A DNA stretch of 64,000 bases, taken from NCBI GenBank assembly GCA_963738835.1, contig CAVTYH010000003.1:1-64000 (forward strand), given 5' to 3'. This document shows positions 8,637 to 19,600 of this stretch, in pieces. Below the pieces are notes generated by a model, which did not search any database, was not told where the DNA came from, and saw nothing but the letters and a program-made list of their open reading frames with translations. Position 1 is the first letter of the stretch; every line of letters starts with the position of its first letter. Source of the DNA: CAVTYH01 sp963738835 (GTDB lineage Bacteria; Planctomycetota; Planctomycetia; Pirellulales; JADZDJ01). The position numbers were made by a program, and so were the translations under genes.

Positions 8637-9957
8637 TTAGGTCAAGCCGGTCAGCGCACCATCGCCGCAGAAGTCCGGGTTGCCGAAACGTTTAAGATCG
8701 TGGCCGAAGGCTTGCGCTATTGACAACCACAGGCGGTTGTGGGCCACCTTTTTGTAATTGAGCGCGCGGCCCATACGGAAATCCAACCCACCGCCGACCA
8801 GCACAAACGGAATGTTGTCGAGCGTGTGCGAGTTGCCCTTGCCCAGCTCGTTGGTCCATATAATCAGAGTGTTGTCGAGCAAGCTGCCGCTGCCGCCGGG
8901 CTCGGGAGTTTCGTCGAGACGTTTGGCCAGATACGCCATCTGCTCGCAGTACCAGCGGTTGATTTTTGTCAGCTTCTCTTGCGATTCGGTCTTGCTGTCG
9001 TCATGATGCGAAAGTTCGTGATGCCCTTCGTCCACGCGTAGCCAGTGCATTTTGGCCTGGCCGACCGAGTTGGTGAATTGCAGCGTGGCGATGCGCGAAA
9101 AATCAGCGGCGAAGCTGTTGACCATCAGCTCGATTTGCATCTTCGTGATGCGCGGCATGTTGTCGTTCTCGGTTTTCACACCCGGTTCCAGCTGCGGCAC
9201 GGCGTGGCCGACATTGGTGTTATCGGACTGTCGCAGCTCCTGTTCCAACTCGCGAACCAGCGTGGCGTGCTCGTCGAGTAACTGCCGATCTTCGGCACTG
9301 ACGGCGCCGCCAATCTTTTTGAAATCGTCTTCCAAGTCGTCCAGAATGCTGCGCAAATTCTGCTGGTCTTTCATCCGTCCGTAGAGCTTTTGGAACATCT
9401 GGTACGGATTATCGATGGGCGCGATCGGCTTATTCGGCCCAGCGTACACCATGCGCGTCCAAGTGTCGGCATGATCGGGCACCATCACGCCGAATTCCAA
9501 CGAGCCGAAGCGCGCTGCGCGTTTCCTGCTTGGCTTGCAAAAAGTTTTTGATTTCTTGATCGATCGATAGCCCGCTGGCCCAACCGGCCGGCGTGTCGGA
9601 GCCACCCTGGATGTTGCCGGGAAACAGTTCGCTGCCGGTGAGCAAACAACCGATACCGCGCATGTGGTTGTCGCCATCGCCGCGAACTTTATCGCACACG
9701 CCGTGCAAGATCAGCGTTTGATCTTTGAGCGAGGTGAGAGGCAACAGGCTTTTTTTGAACGTGAAGACTTCGCCTTCCTCATCCGGCCAAAACGTCGTCG
9801 GCACTACGCCGTTGGGGCTGAAGATAATCACTAGCCGCTGCTTACGTGCCTGCTGATTGGCAAAGCACAGGCTTGGCAAGTTCAACACAAACGGCAAGGC
9901 CCCGGCGCTGATGCCCAAGCGACGGAGGAAATCACGACGCGTGTTGGATTGTGGCAT
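8637..9957 (-). CDS. DUF1552 protein with Tat signal, one frame switch near 9515
   Basis: Begins with a twin-arginine signal (TRRDFLRRLGISAGALPFVL), then the DUF1552 N-terminal part (IIFSPNGVVPTTFWPDE, LILHGVCDKVRGDGDNHMRG). Near 9515, within GC-alternating sequence, the frame changes and continues as FGSLEFGV through NTLIIWTNELGKGNSHTLDN, IPFVLVGGG and the stop at 8637. About 440 residues in total, the usual length. This planctomycete family is almost always encoded next to a DUF1592-type protein, as here (9 bp downstream). The function is uncharacterised; it resembles DUF1501/sulfatase-like exported proteins. Confidence 0.88.
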
Positions 9958-9966
9958 TTTAATCCT

Positions 9967-12316
9967 CTAATTGCTTATTGCATTACCGGAAGGCATTGCC
10001 GCACCTGTCACGATTTCACAGGCCAACTTACGGATATTGAATTCGTTCTGTTTGAACGACGCCGTCAATTCATCGAGCCGGTTTGCTCCGTAAGCTCGTA
10101 CCGGCTGTTTGATCAGGTGGTGAAACAGTTGCTCCACAAACGCCGCGTGGGTTTCGTCACTATTGGCCAGGAACTTTGCCAGGTCGCAAACGCCCTGAAA
10201 CTGTTGCACTTCGCCGCTGCGAGTTTCGTAGGCTCCGGTGGCATCGATCGGCTTGCCGTTATCCTCCGTGCGGAATCGTCCCGCGGCGTCGAACTGCTCT
10301 AACGTAAACCCTAACGGATTGATCGTGCTGTGGCAAACCATGCAGGCTTGCGACTCGGTTTGCAGGGCGATTCGCTCGCGGGTCGTGAGATCGGCGTGCA
10401 ATTCCGCTGGTAGCGGCGTGAACGCTTCCGGCGGCGGCTCGAGCGCCCGGCCCAACAGGTTTCGCGAGATAAACACGCCGCGGCGGATGGGTGAAGTGTC
10501 GTTGGCATGTGCGAACGCCGCCAACAAGTAGGGATGTGTGAGGACGCCGGACCGATGATCGGGATCCAGCGGCACTGCCTGAAATGGCGCATCGGCGGGC
10601 AAATCGAGGCCATAGTATTTCGCCAGCCGACCGTTCATCGGCACTGACCGGGCCAGGAACAGTTGACGAAAATCAGAGGAATCGCTCCAGACAACGTCGT
10701 CGATAAACAGCGCCATTGAAGTGTGCAAATCGCTGGCGATCGCCGGCGTAAAGTCTGGATATTGTTTGGCGTCTTTGGAAAGATCGGGCGGCTCGTCAGC
10801 TTTTAGCCACTGCCAAAAAAACTCGCGCAGCTTGGCGTGCGTTCGTAAATCGGGCAGCATGCGATCGGCCTGATGTGCAATTTGTTCGCGCGTTGCCAAC
10901 TCGCCGGCCGCAGCCGCACGCAGTAATTCTTTATTGGGCAACGAATCCCACAGACCGAACGAAAGCCGAGACGCGACATCATACTGTTCGTTGCTGGTGT
11001 CGTCGCCAATTTCGCGGTACAAAAACCGAGGAGATTTCAGGACCAGCAAAACAACACGCTTAATTGCCGCATCGGCATCGGCAGCCTGCTCGAACTGATG
11101 ATCGACGTAGCGTGCCTTCTGTTCATCCGAGAGCGGCTGTCGAAACGCACGTTCGGCAAATCGATAGCAGAACTTTTTCAGTTTTGCGTCCCGATCGGGG
11201 GCCGCATCTTTCACGCCAGCCAGCTCGTTGATCCGCAAAGTCACATAAACGGCCGCTTCAATAGCGGCATCGGTTGTCGCTTGATCCCAGGCTTTGGAAA
11301 TCGAAGTGCCCCGTTCATAGCCCACGCTGCGATCGTCCGGCGGAAAAGGCGTTTGCACGACGAACACTTCGGGCGACCGCTGCGGACCTAAGCATCGCAC
11401 GGGAATGGTTTCGGCCACTTGATGCGGTAGTTTCCATTGGAGCTCGATTGAAGCTTTCACCGGCGGCGGCTTGTTTTTCTGCTTGTCGGAATCATCCACG
11501 CCTTGCTTGGATTTGGAGAATTCCAGCCGGATTGGATAAACGCGGCCGCCCTGCAAATGCAGCGAGCCGCGGTACTCTGTATCATTGCCCGACTTCACCC
11601 AAGCATCGATCAGCGGTTGCGGTTGCCGCAGATCGTTGATCCAGAGCCGCACGGCGTGTTCAGTTTTGACGATGAATTCATAGTCGCCGCTTTCCGGTGC
11701 CAGCAGCGAACCTTGCCAGCGGATGGAAAATTGCCGTGGATCGAATTTGTCCGACTCGTGACCGTCTTCCTGTGGTCCGGCATCGCCGAAATCAAAACTC
11801 ACGGTCGGATCGATTCGGTCAAACGCCCGCTCGTTGTCTTGAAAACGACGGCTTTTGAAATACTCTCCTTTGAGGCCGCGCTCGTCACCCCAATTCGTTT
11901 CGCCGCGGAAGCTGCCAATGAGGTCGGTCAGGACGTTTTGATATTGCCGCACGGTCAGCCGCGAAAGTTCGATTCGCGCCGGCTTATTTCGCATCCGAGC
12001 AGTGGGCGAATAGAAAGCGTCGTAAATGTAAGCGGCTACTCGCTGCGCATCGACGCCAACACACTTGCCGGGATCGTCTTCCGGCATCGTCTTTTCGATC
12101 AGCCGCGCAAGCTCCAGCACCGATTTATCGCCTACCAATGGATCGGGATGATTCGCCTTAGTGCCTTCGCCGGCCGCGCCATGGCACTTCACGCACAGCG
12201 ACTGATAAATCTGCTCTCCTGCGCGGTTCATCGCGGGCGGCGGCCACGGAGATGAAAACAAGACCGGTGCACCACATGGAGCTAGCAGACTTCAGAATTC
12301 GAGTCGCGGCTGCCAT
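9967..12316 (-). CDS. Cytochrome c / PA14 / DUF1592-DUF1588-DUF1585 exported protein, one frame switch near 12240
   Basis: A signal peptide (ILKSASSMWCTGLVFISVAA) starts at the ATG at 12316. The frame then switches within a GCC/GCG-rich run near 12240 to EQIYQSLCVKCHGAAGEG, a haem-binding CxxCH. After that come DUF1587-like (ELSRLTVRQYQNVLTDLIG), a PA14-like domain (GLKGEYFK, IRWQGSLLAPESGDYEF), DUF1595/DUF1592 (FAERAFRQPLSDEQKARYV, SPRFLYREIG), DUF1588 (MNGRLAKYYGLDLP, RSGVLTHPYLLAAFAH, RRGVFISRNLLG), and a second CMVCH site and DUF1585 at the C-terminus. This is the standard planctomycete architecture, thought to sit in the cell envelope and perhaps in electron transfer or polysaccharide use. 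It forms an operon with DUF1552. Confidence 0.92.
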
Positions 12317-12427
12317 CGTGATCGAACCGGCCATTCCCGAGAGAACAGCGCCAACGGTGGTGGGACTTCGGGCGGAAGCCACCATTCTATCATGAATTGG
12401 CAACGGGTTGAATCGCCCGTAAAGGGT

Positions 12428-15121
12428 TCAGGCCGCTTGAGATTGAGCCGGCGCAAGAGCTTCGTCTAAGGCGTGGCGGCTTGTGTCTAAGTCGTCCTGA
12501 AACACCGAATTATTGGGGAACTCTTCGAGAAGTTTCTCCAACAGTTCGACCGATGACCGCAGATTCTGGCGGCCAGTTTCGCGATCGCCGGTTTTGATTT
12601 GAACGACACCCAATTCGCGCAGCGTCACCGCCAGATCTCGGCGGAATTGCGGATTCTGTGGATATTGCTGCACCAAGTCCGTGAAAATCGCTCTCGATTT
12701 CTCAAAACTGGCAATGGCCGCGGTCCCCTCCTGGTGACCTGCAATGTTCATGTAAATGCCGGCCAGCGACGATTGATATTCGGCCACTTCCGGATTGCGA
12801 TCAACCAACCGCGCGAAAGTGTCGCGTGCCAATAGGTAAAGTCGCGTGGCTTCGTCGAGCGAATTGCTAGCGCTGTGCACATCGGCCGACTTTCGATAGC
12901 AGATCGCCAGATTGTACTGAATACTCAGATCGTGTGGATCGTCAGCTTGCAGCTTTTCAAAGCGCTCGATTGCCGCGTCAAAGTATTTCGCGGCTTCAGC
13001 CGGTTGCTGCTTCTTCTCTTCCAGAACGCCTTCGTTGTAAGAGCCCATCGCCAAGTCACGCCGGAGTTTGGCAGTGTCGCCGCCCGCGGCCAATTGGGCC
13101 AAGCGAAGATTTTGTGCCGTGTGCAGCTGTTCGGCAGCCTGATCAAATTCGCCGAGGTCTTTTTTCGCCAGCCCGATATTCATCACACTGTTAGCCAGGG
13201 CGCGCTGATATTCCTTGTTCTCCGGAACCAATCTCACGAGTTGTTGCCGGAGGTCGCGACCTTTTTGGTACTCAGCAAGTGCCTTGTCGAATTGCTGGCT
13301 GCGATGCAGACTGCGGCCCAGCGCGTTTTCGGTATCGCCCAGCGCTTGCACCCGCTTCGGATCGTGCGCTGATTCTTGGAGCAGTTGCTCTTGAATTTCG
13401 CGTGCCTGTTGCAAATAGGGCAGAGCTTTATCAGGCGATTGCAACTCGTCGATGATGCGGCCAGCGCGAAACAACGTGGCGGCGAATTCTTCTTTCACGC
13501 TCGAATCGTTGGCGCGTTGTTTCAAAAACTGCTCGTAATAATCGAGCGTCTTTTGCAGCAGGTCTTTCCGCAGACCTTGCATGCCAGGCTGATTCAGCAA
13601 GGAGTCTTCGCTGACCTTGGTGAACAGATCGTCAACCGCATCGCGGGCCTGGCGGAAGGCCAAATCAGCATTCTTCCTGGCCGTGTCAGCGATTATACGC
13701 TGATGATTTACCAGCACCGCGGCGGCGATGGCAACAACTGTGAGCAACAGTAAGCCGATGGCACTCGTCAACGCAGCCGATTTATGCCGCCGCACCCAAC
13801 GGAGCGCGCGCTCCAAGGATCGTTCCGGATAGGCCGAAACCGGCTCATCGGCGAGCCAATGCTCCAAATCGTTGGCCAAATCGCTTGCGGTCTCGTAACG
13901 ATCTTCGCGCCGCAGCGCCATCGCCTTGAAGCAGATTGCATCCAATGCACGCGGCAAATCGGGTTTCACTTGCCTAGGCCGAGGAAACCGACCATGCCGC
14001 ACATTCGCCAGCACCACGTCCAACCGCGGATCCATAAACGGACAGCGGCCCGTCAGCAAATAATATAGTGTAGCGCCTAAGCTATAGATATCGCTGGGCG
14101 ATCCCATTAAGTCTTGCCGGCCCTCCGCCTGTTCAGGACTCATGAACGCTGGCGTGCCGACAATGGCGCCGAATCGTGTCGGCGCGGTGCCGGTGCCCGA
14201 TTGAATTTCCAACGGCGTCTCGCCGGCCGTCGACAATGCCTGATCAGCCTGACCTGCGACCTTCGCGAGCCCCCAATCGACCACCAATGTCTCGCCATAT
14301 TTGGCCAACAAAATGTTGGCCGGCTTAAGATCACGATGGATCACGCCACGGCTGTGTGCATAGGCGACGGCATGACAGACGGCAATGAAACGGCCGAGCA
14401 ATTCGCGAAACTCAACGAAGCGTTCGCCAACGTCGTCCTTTGTCGATTGTCCTTTGTCGTTGGTCTTCGAACTCTCTATTCCGCCGGACGAAAGCTGGGA
14501 TGAAGGCGCTGCTACTTCGAGTGTTTCTGATCTGCTGCCCGCCGCCGCAGGCTCTCGGTCCTTGGTCTTTTGCTCGCCGTGGTGGAACCGATGGATCGCC
14601 TCCTCCAAACTTTCGCCGTGCACAAATCGCATGGCGTAGTAGGGACGGCCATCGCCGTAGCGGCCCATGCCATAGACAGGCACAATTCCGGGATGTTCGA
14701 GCGAGCCGGTGATTTCACCTTCGACCAGGAACCGCTCTTGACTGTTCTTATTGCCAGCGTGCTGCGGCTTGATTTCTTTGAGCGCCACCTCGCGGTGCAG
14801 CTCTTCATCCAAGGCGATGTAAACTCTTCCCAGCCCTCCTTCGCGCCAGGCCCGCAGATGGCGGAAGCGAGCACCGTTTGGCCGCGCTTGATTGGGAGTA
14901 CCGGTAGATGATTGGGCGGCAAGCGAACGATTGGTTGCCGATTGCACGACGCTGAGCGGCAGTGTCTGCTCAACCAGCGAATGTTCGCCTTCCGCAGCAT
15001 TGGCCGTCGATTCGGTGGGGACAGGCAAAGTCTCATCGTCATCGACATTACCATGCACTAAGCGCAAGGTCCGCGTCGATTCTAAACCGCGCATCGCATC
15101 TTTGCCGTGCTGATCAGACAT
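12428..15121 (-). CDS. Membrane Ser/Thr protein kinase with C-terminal TPRs
   Basis: An intact 897-residue protein. The kinase domain is about residues 87-425: Gly-rich loop WREGGLGRVYIA, catalytic Lys115 in VALKEIK, HRDLKPAN (262-269), metal loop DWG (282-284, Trp replacing Phe as in many planctomycete kinases) and SPE in place of APE. An insert at about 180-233 between lobes is Lys/Ser/Thr/Asp-rich and derives from interspersed repeat DNA (see the repeat at 14420-14575). One membrane helix is at about 448-471, followed by roughly 400 residues of TPR-like helices (QFDKALAEYQKGRDLRQQL, EFDQAAEQLHTAQNLR). The kinase is predicted cytoplasmic with the TPRs across the membrane. The target is unknown. 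It lies 75 bp downstream of the beta-barrel gene. Confidence 0.93.
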   Translation of the reverse strand: MSDQHGKDAMRGLESTRTLRLVHGNVDDDETLPVPTESTANAAEGEHSLVEQTLPLSVVQSATNRSLAAQSSTGTPNQARPNGARFRHLRAWREGGLGRVYIALDEELHREVALKEIKPQHAGNKNSQERFLVEGEITGSLEHPGIVPVYGMGRYGDGRPYYAMRFVHGESLEEAIHRFHHGEQKTKDREPAAAGSRSETLEVAAPSSQLSSGGIESSKTNDKGQSTKDDVGERFVEFRELLGRFIAVCHAVAYAHSRGVIHRDLKPANILLAKYGETLVVDWGLAKVAGQADQALSTAGETPLEIQSGTGTAPTRFGAIVGTPAFMSPEQAEGRQDLMGSPSDIYSLGATLYYLLTGRCPFMDPRLDVVLANVRHGRFPRPRQVKPDLPRALDAICFKAMALRREDRYETASDLANDLEHWLADEPVSAYPERSLERALRWVRRHKSAALTSAIGLLLLTVVAIAAAVLVNHQRIIADTARKNADLAFRQARDAVDDLFTKVSEDSLLNQPGMQGLRKDLLQKTLDYYEQFLKQRANDSSVKEEFAATLFRAGRIIDELQSPDKALPYLQQAREIQEQLLQESAHDPKRVQALGDTENALGRSLHRSQQFDKALAEYQKGRDLRQQLVRLVPENKEYQRALANSVMNIGLAKKDLGEFDQAAEQLHTAQNLRLAQLAAGGDTAKLRRDLAMGSYNEGVLEEKKQQPAEAAKYFDAAIERFEKLQADDPHDLSIQYNLAICYRKSADVHSASNSLDEATRLYLLARDTFARLVDRNPEVAEYQSSLAGIYMNIAGHQEGTAAIASFEKSRAIFTDLVQQYPQNPQFRRDLAVTLRELGVVQIKTGDRETGRQNLRSSVELLEKLLEEFPNNSVFQDDLDTSRHALDEALAPAQSQAA
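14420..14575. repeat. Low-complexity repeat inserted in frame in the kinase domain
   Basis: CTTTGTC-type heptads recur here (GTCCTTTGTCGATTGTCC, then TTTGTCGTTGGTC), with a related block TCGGTCCTTGGTCTTTTGC at 14560. On the coding strand they give TKDREP, KTNDKGQ and STKDD. The block splits conserved kinase sequence without breaking the frame. Confidence 0.65.
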
Positions 15122-15132
15122 TTGCCAACAAT

Positions 15133-15177
15133 TTCCGCGAGCGAAAGCGGAGTGAACTCCCGACCGACACGGTCGGG
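15133..15177. other. Two adjacent stem-loops between beta-barrel and kinase genes
   Basis: TCCGC-agcgaaa-GCGGA (about 15133-15150) and CCCGACC-GACAC-GGTCGGG (15159-15177) follow each other in the 75-bp gap. Neither has a T-tract, so they may be attenuating or mRNA-processing structures rather than simple terminators. Confidence 0.45.
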
Positions 15178-15196
15178 CTATGTACTCGTTTGCATT

Positions 15197-16492
15197 TCAG
15201 AACCAGCGGTTGAATTGCACCAAAACTTCGGCGTCGAATTCTTTGTCGCTAGTTTTGGTACGCAGCGGCGCCACGCCGCCGACGGTGAGCCCAGCGGATG
15301 GTCCAAGTTTGAAAAACAATCCGCCTGTGATATTCAGGATATCCACTCGCTGACTCACAGGTTCAATTATACTTCCGACGCCCTCCGCATTCTGCAAGGT
15401 CGTGGTGTAATGCAATTCGACCACCGGCGCCAAACCCGTGATATAGTGGCCCACGCCCGAGTCTGAAGGTTGATCATAAAACAGCCAATAACCAACCGAA
15501 CAATCAACATACATCAGCGTGGGATAGCGCAACCGGCCAGCCGGGTTATCGTCCTGAAACGCGCGGTTGCCGTTGGCGTCGAAATCGAACTGCAGATAGG
15601 TGATTGAAAAACAGCGCTCGTTCGGCGTTAGCAGCAGCCCCAGAAACGGCGCCAAATGCACCGAGTCGTCGAAGACCCGAAATGTCTGCCCGTTGGCTCG
15701 TAGCTCAACATCGGGCGAGGTCGGCAATCCAATTGCTAGGCCGGCAGAGGCAGCCCATTGATCGTTCTGATACAGCAAAACTTTTGGCGTAATGGCCAGT
15801 GTCCCAAACAGCGTGCCCTCGTTGGCGCTGGTGGGGCCGTTGAAATACTGAATGTCGTTCAGGCCGCTGTTGATCGGTGCTTTAATCTCGACGGAGCTGT
15901 TGCCATCAAAGAACGTTTTTTCGAAACCCAGTGTGTAACGATTGAGCGAAATATCGGCGCCGTCGGCGGTGAGCAGTGCATTATGAAAATGGTTGTAGTC
16001 GAAAAACACGCGGTCCACGGGCAGCGGACTGCAATCTTCCGAAATTTTGACGGAACTATCGCCCAGTGGCACATTGCCCGCGGTCTTTCCACCCTGTCCG
16101 GTCGCGGATTCAACGACGAAGAAGAAACCCACGCCCAGCGTATCGCCAATCATATTCGGCGTACTGGCCAAACTATAACCCGGTGAACGGCCTGGCATGC
16201 CGGAGTAATTGAGGCCGCTTTTCGGCATTGGACCAAGAGCCAGAGCGTTTGCATCCGGCCGAGTGGTTCTCGGGGTTGGTGTGGTCGATGGCGCGGGGAT
16301 TCGTGATGGTGCCGCGCCTGGCTGCTGCGCCAGAAACAATTCCTGATCCCGCGGCTGCATGCTCGCCGGCGAAGCAACTGTCGAACTAGACGGCCACAAA
16401 TACTGCACATCGTTCGTTGGCGTTGCACCGCGTGCAGCCGCGGCCAATTCGATTAGCAACAATGCTAGCCCAAACGACAAACGAATCTTCAT
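15197..16492 (-). CDS. Outer-membrane beta-barrel protein
   Basis: A 431-residue exported protein with signal peptide MKIRLSFGLALLLIELAAAA. A Pro/Ser/Thr-rich region follows (about 50-95), then a barrel-like domain of alternating polar/aromatic strands (LGVGFFFVVESA, RYTLGFEKTFFDG, AASAGLAIGLPTSP, FSITYLQFDFDANG, GYWLFYD). It ends in VLVQFNRWF, with the terminal Phe typical of outer-membrane proteins inserted by BamA. The repertoire resembles planctomycete barrel families (BBP7-like or MetA-pathway-like), but I cannot assign the family. It is the likely first gene of a unit with the kinase. Confidence 0.75.
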   Translation of the reverse strand: MKIRLSFGLALLLIELAAAARGATPTNDVQYLWPSSSTVASPASMQPRDQELFLAQQPGAAPSRIPAPSTTPTPRTTRPDANALALGPMPKSGLNYSGMPGRSPGYSLASTPNMIGDTLGVGFFFVVESATGQGGKTAGNVPLGDSSVKISEDCSPLPVDRVFFDYNHFHNALLTADGADISLNRYTLGFEKTFFDGNSSVEIKAPINSGLNDIQYFNGPTSANEGTLFGTLAITPKVLLYQNDQWAASAGLAIGLPTSPDVELRANGQTFRVFDDSVHLAPFLGLLLTPNERCFSITYLQFDFDANGNRAFQDDNPAGRLRYPTLMYVDCSVGYWLFYDQPSDSGVGHYITGLAPVVELHYTTTLQNAEGVGSIIEPVSQRVDILNITGGLFFKLGPSAGLTVGGVAPLRTKTSDKEFDAEVLVQFNRWF

Positions 16493-16690
16493 GGGTCGCC
16501 GCCAGCGAGAAAAGTGACAAGATAGGGCCGCAATCGATGAGAATCTGTCCGCGCGGCACGGATTACCTTCTGGATATTTCGGTACAACCGGCAGAACCGT
16601 TCTAATCAGAATGATGCTAGCAGTGAGCGAATCGAATGATGGTTAGGTAGCGATTCGCTTTGTACCGGTTGGGCAATTTAGGTCGGGCTG
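16493..16690. other. Short intergenic region
   Basis: 198 bp upstream of the beta-barrel gene and beyond the stop of the giant gene. It presumably holds the beta-barrel promoter. I see no clear terminator or operator. Confidence 0.4.
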
Positions 16691-19600
16691 CTACTTCGAC
16701 AGTTTTTCTTGCAACTGCCGCGTCTGGTTGTTGACGTCGCCGAAGCGTGAAGGCCAGTCGCTACGCTGCAACTTTTCGATCGACTTGCGTGCCGCGTCCC
16801 ATTGCTTCTGATGAAGTTGCGCTTCAGCCAGTTTCATTAGGCCCGTCGGTTCCAGCGAACGCAGTTTGGCAACTTCCGCCCACTGGTCGATCGCCTCCTC
16901 CCAGCGATCTTGTTTCTGTCGGATTTCCGCCAGGGCAGTATGGTTTTCCGCCTCTTGTGGGCCGGCTTCAATGACAGAAGTGACCGCCCGTTCTGCTTCC
17001 GCCGGCTGATCTTTCAATCGATCGGCTAGTTGCTGATAAAGCGCCAGGTTGTGGCTATCGAGCTCGATGAGCTTGAGCAACTGCCGCGTGCCGTCGGCCT
17101 TGTCGTCCGTGGCATCGTAGCAAGCGATAAGTGCCTGGTGAATTTCTTTGTCGTTGGGTTCAAGCTGCACCGCAATTTCAAACTGTGCGATTGCAAGTTT
17201 GAACTGGTTACGTTCTTTCAGTACCTCGCCAATGGCTTTTCGCAAGATCGGGTTGTCTTCGCCGGTTTTATCAGCCTGCTCGTCAAGTTGTTTGATGTAG
17301 CCGGGCAAATCTTTGGCGCTCCGCAGCACGCCTTTCAGATTATTGAGCGCATCGCGCCGCTGATCCTGCCGCGGGCTCCAGCAAACGATCGCGCCGGAAG
17401 CCGCATCAACCGCTTCCTTCGTATGACCAAGTGCCGAGTGGGCATTGGCCAAATTCTGATACCAATCCGAAAGCGTGGCATCGCCCAGAACAATCTGACC
17501 GTTGGCCCGTTGATGCAGCGAAATGGCTTCGGTTAGATATCCAACCGCTTGCTCGTTCAGGCTGCATGCGCCGCAAGTTTTGCCGAACTCGGCCACGTTG
17601 CCATCGGTCCAACGACCCCCTTCATGGAAGTGCGCGTCGATGTTCTTCACCAGATCGACCAATTGCTGCGGCCGCTGGGCGCGGTGGTAGGCCACCATCA
17701 ACATGGTGCGGTAGTGCATCGAATCGGGATGCTGCTGGACGAGCGGTTCCAGAATCGGAATCGATTCCGCATAGCGGTTTTGATCTTGCAGCCATTGGGC
17801 CAGTTGATTCTGGCCCCCTTCGTCCAGCACGCCGTCACGATAGGCCACCAGCAAGATTTCGATAGCTCGTGGGAATCGATTCAATCCGCCCCAGAGATAA
17901 TTCGCCACCGCCATCACATTGCGGCCCGACTTTTTGTCCTGTGTATAAACCTCTTCGGCTGCTCGGGCAAAGTCGTCGGTCTTCTCGGCCCAGAAATATT
18001 CCCAGTGAATGTAATAAATGTGCTGATTGTTGTTTTGACCGGTCCGGATTTGCCGCTGAATTTCCGCGAGGGTAAGTTTGAGCACCCGCGGCTCCAACTC
18101 GGTAAGATCGAGCCGGGCGATAGCCGCTTCGTGGCGGCGCTTGGCCAGTTCGTAGCCGAACGCTTGCCACCGGTTGTTCCAAGTGGTTTCCAATCGCGGC
18201 GGATACTGTTCCATCCGCTCGACGATGTATTGCAGAGCAAATTTTGGCCCGAGTGTGTCGACAACCACCTGCAGCGGCGCTGTGGCTGTGTTGCGATATT
18301 GGTTCTGCTGTTTCTTCAGCACGACCGGCATGGTTTCAAACGCGAATTTCTTCAGCAGCTCTGGGGCGCTTGCCAAACTCTTGCGGCGAGCGATGTCGAA
18401 CGTGCTGACCATCCGCGCTACCACATTGTGTCGCACGTTTTCGTCGGGCGAGCTGTTGAGTTCCTGTAGGCCGCGGGCCACCAGATTTTCAAACAGCGTG
18501 TTGCCCTTGCCGAGTGTCACTTCGCCGTCTGATTCCAGCGCGCTGTTGTACAACGCCAGCAAACGGTCGCTGAGCCATTTGCGTTGATCGTCGTTCTCGG
18601 GGTGCGACAAATGCTTGAGCAAAACTGCCTCGCCCGCAGCATGCCGCGTGACGCCTTCCAGTAGATGAACATAGCTGCCGAGAATCTCGTTATCGGCAGG
18701 CGGCCAATGGCCATCGTGGGCTTGTTCGTAAGTGCGAACTTCGGCTTCCATTTCCTCGATGGCGGCATCGTGACGGCCATAAGACCAGAACAGCAGATTG
18801 CACAAATGATCGGTGATGATCAGATGATCGCGGCTGGCGGCCTTCGTCATGGCCTGCAAGGCCCGCAGTTCGCGAATTTGCTCGTCAATGATTGGCTGAT
18901 GCGGCAGCGTGCCGAGATTTTTTAAGAAGCCTGCCATCAATATCGGCTCGCCATCGCTCCACTGACGGTCGAACGCCCGCTGCATGGCAGCCAGGCAAGC
19001 ATCGACATGCGGCTTCGGTTGATTCAGCACTTCGCTCGAGCGACGTTCGACCAAAGCTTCCATCAAATCCAGCGCCCGCTGGTCGGTCGTCGTCAGTTTT
19101 TCCTGCCGCAGTTTCTGGATTCTTGAAATGATTTCATCGGCCGTTGCTTCATTGCGAACTTCACCCAGTACGTTGCTCTGCATACTTTGCAAAAAGTTGT
19201 AAATTTGCTGCGGCGAGCGGCCCAGCACAGCATCGGGCAGCATGTCGAGCAAGCGGAAGTCGCGGCACGCAGCGTACAGTTCCCGCAGTTGCCAGAAGTA
19301 GTTCTCCGGATTGGCCGATTTTTCGAACAACGCCCGCATCGCGAACTGCGTGTTTTCATCCAACTGGCTGGGAAGCGGCAAGTCGCTGCGCAGCCAGCGG
19401 TTGCGCAGGCCCCACATCAGGTTGTTCATCGTTTGCTCTGGCAGCATCTTGTAGGCTTCGATCCGAGATTTCTCGTAATCCTCGCGGCGATTGTTGACCA
19501 GATACCAATCCGAGAGCGTACGATAATCGGCCGCCGCCAGCAGCTGGTCTTTTTGAAGCGCCTCGAAAATTCGGATCGCTTCGTTCAGCTGGCCCTGTTC

